A DNA stretch of 22,861 bases from Gemmatimonadota bacterium (GTDB taxonomy: Bacteria > Gemmatimonadota > Gemmatimonadetes > Gemmatimonadales > GWC2-71-9), in contig JANYCP010000229.1 in the NCBI GenBank assembly GCA_025360265.1, forward strand, positions 1-22,861, read 5' to 3'. Of this stretch, positions 21,895 through 22,861 are shown in pieces (the first letter of the stretch is position 1; each line of letters starts with the position of its first letter). The notes beneath the pieces were generated by a model that was given only the letters and a program-made list of their open reading frames with translations, did not search any database and had not been told where the DNA came from. Position numbers and translations under genes: made by a program.

Positions 21895-22861
21895 TCATGG
21901 ACCGCTGGACCCGCGCGAGATGCCACGCAGAAACACTGTGATCCCCTCGACCACCCCGGCCGCGTACTTGCCGCGCCCTGCTGGTGTCCGCAGCATCGCT
22001 TCCTGTTCCGGAAACATCATGTGGAACCCCTCGGTCAGGATCGCCGGATACCAGGTGGGCCGGGTCAGCGCGAGATCACCTCGCGCCACGCCGAGATCAC
22101 GCAAACCAATGTTGGCCACAAGCCGCGACTGCACTGCACGGGCGAGGGCAAGCGACTGTGGGTGATTGAAGAACGTGCTGGTGCCACCGTTTGTGAACGG
22201 ATTGACGCCATCCGGAAATGCATTGTTATGGACTGAAACCATCAGCTCCGCGTCGAGCGAGTCGGCGAGCGCGATCCGGGGCCACAGGTCTACGTCCGCA
22301 GGATCGGTCCGCGTCATGATTACCACTGCACCGGCCGCAACGAGTTGATCCCGCACCGCGTTGGCGATGTTCAGGTTCACCTCGGGTTCGCACAGGTTGG
22401 TCGGCCCGCATGCCCCGCCTGGCGGATGTCCCGGATCGATCACGATGCGGCGACCACGCAGCGGGTTCGCCGCATCGACAGATGGTGGTTCGCGAAACTC
22501 GAAGACGAGGTCGGTGCCGTCGAGGCGGACGCGCCATCCCCACAACGGCCGATCGAAGGAGAGCGAGAGGGTCACGCGATCTTCGCTCTCCTGCTTCCAG
22601 GTCAACAGTTGAACGAACCGTTGGTCGGCCCCATAGCGCGTCCAGTTCGCGTCGGACACGGCGTCAAACAGCGTGATAGTTACGCCGCGCTCGGTTTCGT
22701 CAACGCGATGCGGCACCGCACGGCTAAGTGGAATCCGCAGGCGCGCTCGGCCGCTGTCGGCGGTCAGCGTCGGCGAACCCATGATGGCGGTTCGAGCGTC
22801 ATCTGGTGCGGCGGCGCGATGCACGTCCGCGAGCGGCACCCAGGCAACCGCGTCGCGCGAG
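21895..22861 (-). CDS. N-acetylmuramoyl-L-alanine amidase (5' end outside window)
   Basis: The frame is open to the window edge, so the true start lies upstream; at least 322 residues are visible. The C-terminal 190 residues are an Amidase_3 catalytic domain: GRRIVIDPGHPPGGACGPT carries the first zinc histidine, LCEPEVNLNIANAV the glutamate, LMVSVHNNAFPDGVNPF the second histidine, and AILTEGFHMMFPEQEAML the catalytic glutamate. NGGTSTFFNHPQSLALAR is also typical. The preceding region (LRIPLSRAVPHRVDETERGVTITLFDA ... LVFEFREPP) is an AMIN-like beta domain that usually targets these enzymes to the envelope. The enzyme cleaves the amide bond between muramic acid and the peptide stem in peptidoglycan. 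The internal GTG at 22839 is not taken as the start, because the upstream residues (RDAVAWVPLAD) continue the protein. Confidence 0.95.
   Translation of the reverse strand, partial: SRDAVAWVPLADVHRAAAPDDARTAIMGSPTLTADSGRARLRIPLSRAVPHRVDETERGVTITLFDAVSDANWTRYGADQRFVQLLTWKQESEDRVTLSLSFDRPLWGWRVRLDGTDLVFEFREPPSVDAANPLRGRRIVIDPGHPPGGACGPTNLCEPEVNLNIANAVRDQLVAAGAVVIMTRTDPADVDLWPRIALADSLDAELMVSVHNNAFPDGVNPFTNGGTSTFFNHPQSLALARAVQSRLVANIGLRDLGVARGDLALTRPTWYPAILTEGFHMMFPEQEAMLRTPAGRGKYAAGVVEGITVFLRGISRGSSGP

Overview
This high-GC window (roughly 60% or more by eye) most resembles a chromosomal segment of a Gemmatimonadota bacterium, or a close relative. The main reasons are three tandem paralogues of GWxTD-type secreted proteins, several secreted 6-bladed beta-propeller proteins whose mature part opens with V-R-D-S-A-G-I, and a B12-dependent ribonucleotide reductase. 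This is inferred from gene families; there is no rRNA to confirm it. Every supported gene lies on the minus strand, so transcription runs from the high-coordinate end to position 1. Many neighbours overlap by 1 to 13 bases, which suggests long operons.

Layout in transcription order. (1) 22861-14965: an N-acetylmuramoyl-L-alanine amidase (5' end outside the window), then three large exported GWxTD-like paralogues, 16 nt, -4 nt and 33 nt apart; a likely cell-envelope operon. (2) 14797-12260: the adenosylcobalamin-dependent ribonucleotide reductase NrdJ, with its own leader and two downstream hairpins. (3) 12094-11966: a 42-residue membrane protein. (4) 11834-8419: three consecutive beta-propeller proteins; the middle one appears to have lost its signal peptide. 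(5) 8381-7162: a small zinc-ribbon protein, a DUF4260 membrane protein and a short exported protein. (6) 7131-5676: three genes joined by ATGA overlaps, namely a small membrane protein, an ABC ATPase with unusual Q-loop and H-switch residues, and an exported protein. (7) 5642-1618: a four-CxxC zinc protein, a stand-alone Clp N-domain protein, a fourth propeller, a lipoprotein, a sigma-70 region 2 protein apparently fused in frame to a membrane anti-sigma-like C-terminus, and an exported TonB-C-domain protein. (8) 1523-1103: a decayed zinc-ribbon gene. (9) 971-1: an exported creatininase-family protein whose 3' end is outside the window.

Most products appear to be exported or membrane-bound, so this is largely an envelope and secretome region interrupted by one housekeeping gene (nrdJ). 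I saw no tRNA, rRNA, CRISPR array, insertion sequence or phage gene. The least ordinary items are the sigma/anti-sigma-like fusion, the amidase-GWxTD operon, the propeller array with an N-terminal lesion, the Clp N-domain protein coupled to a propeller, and the ABC module with substituted catalytic-loop residues.
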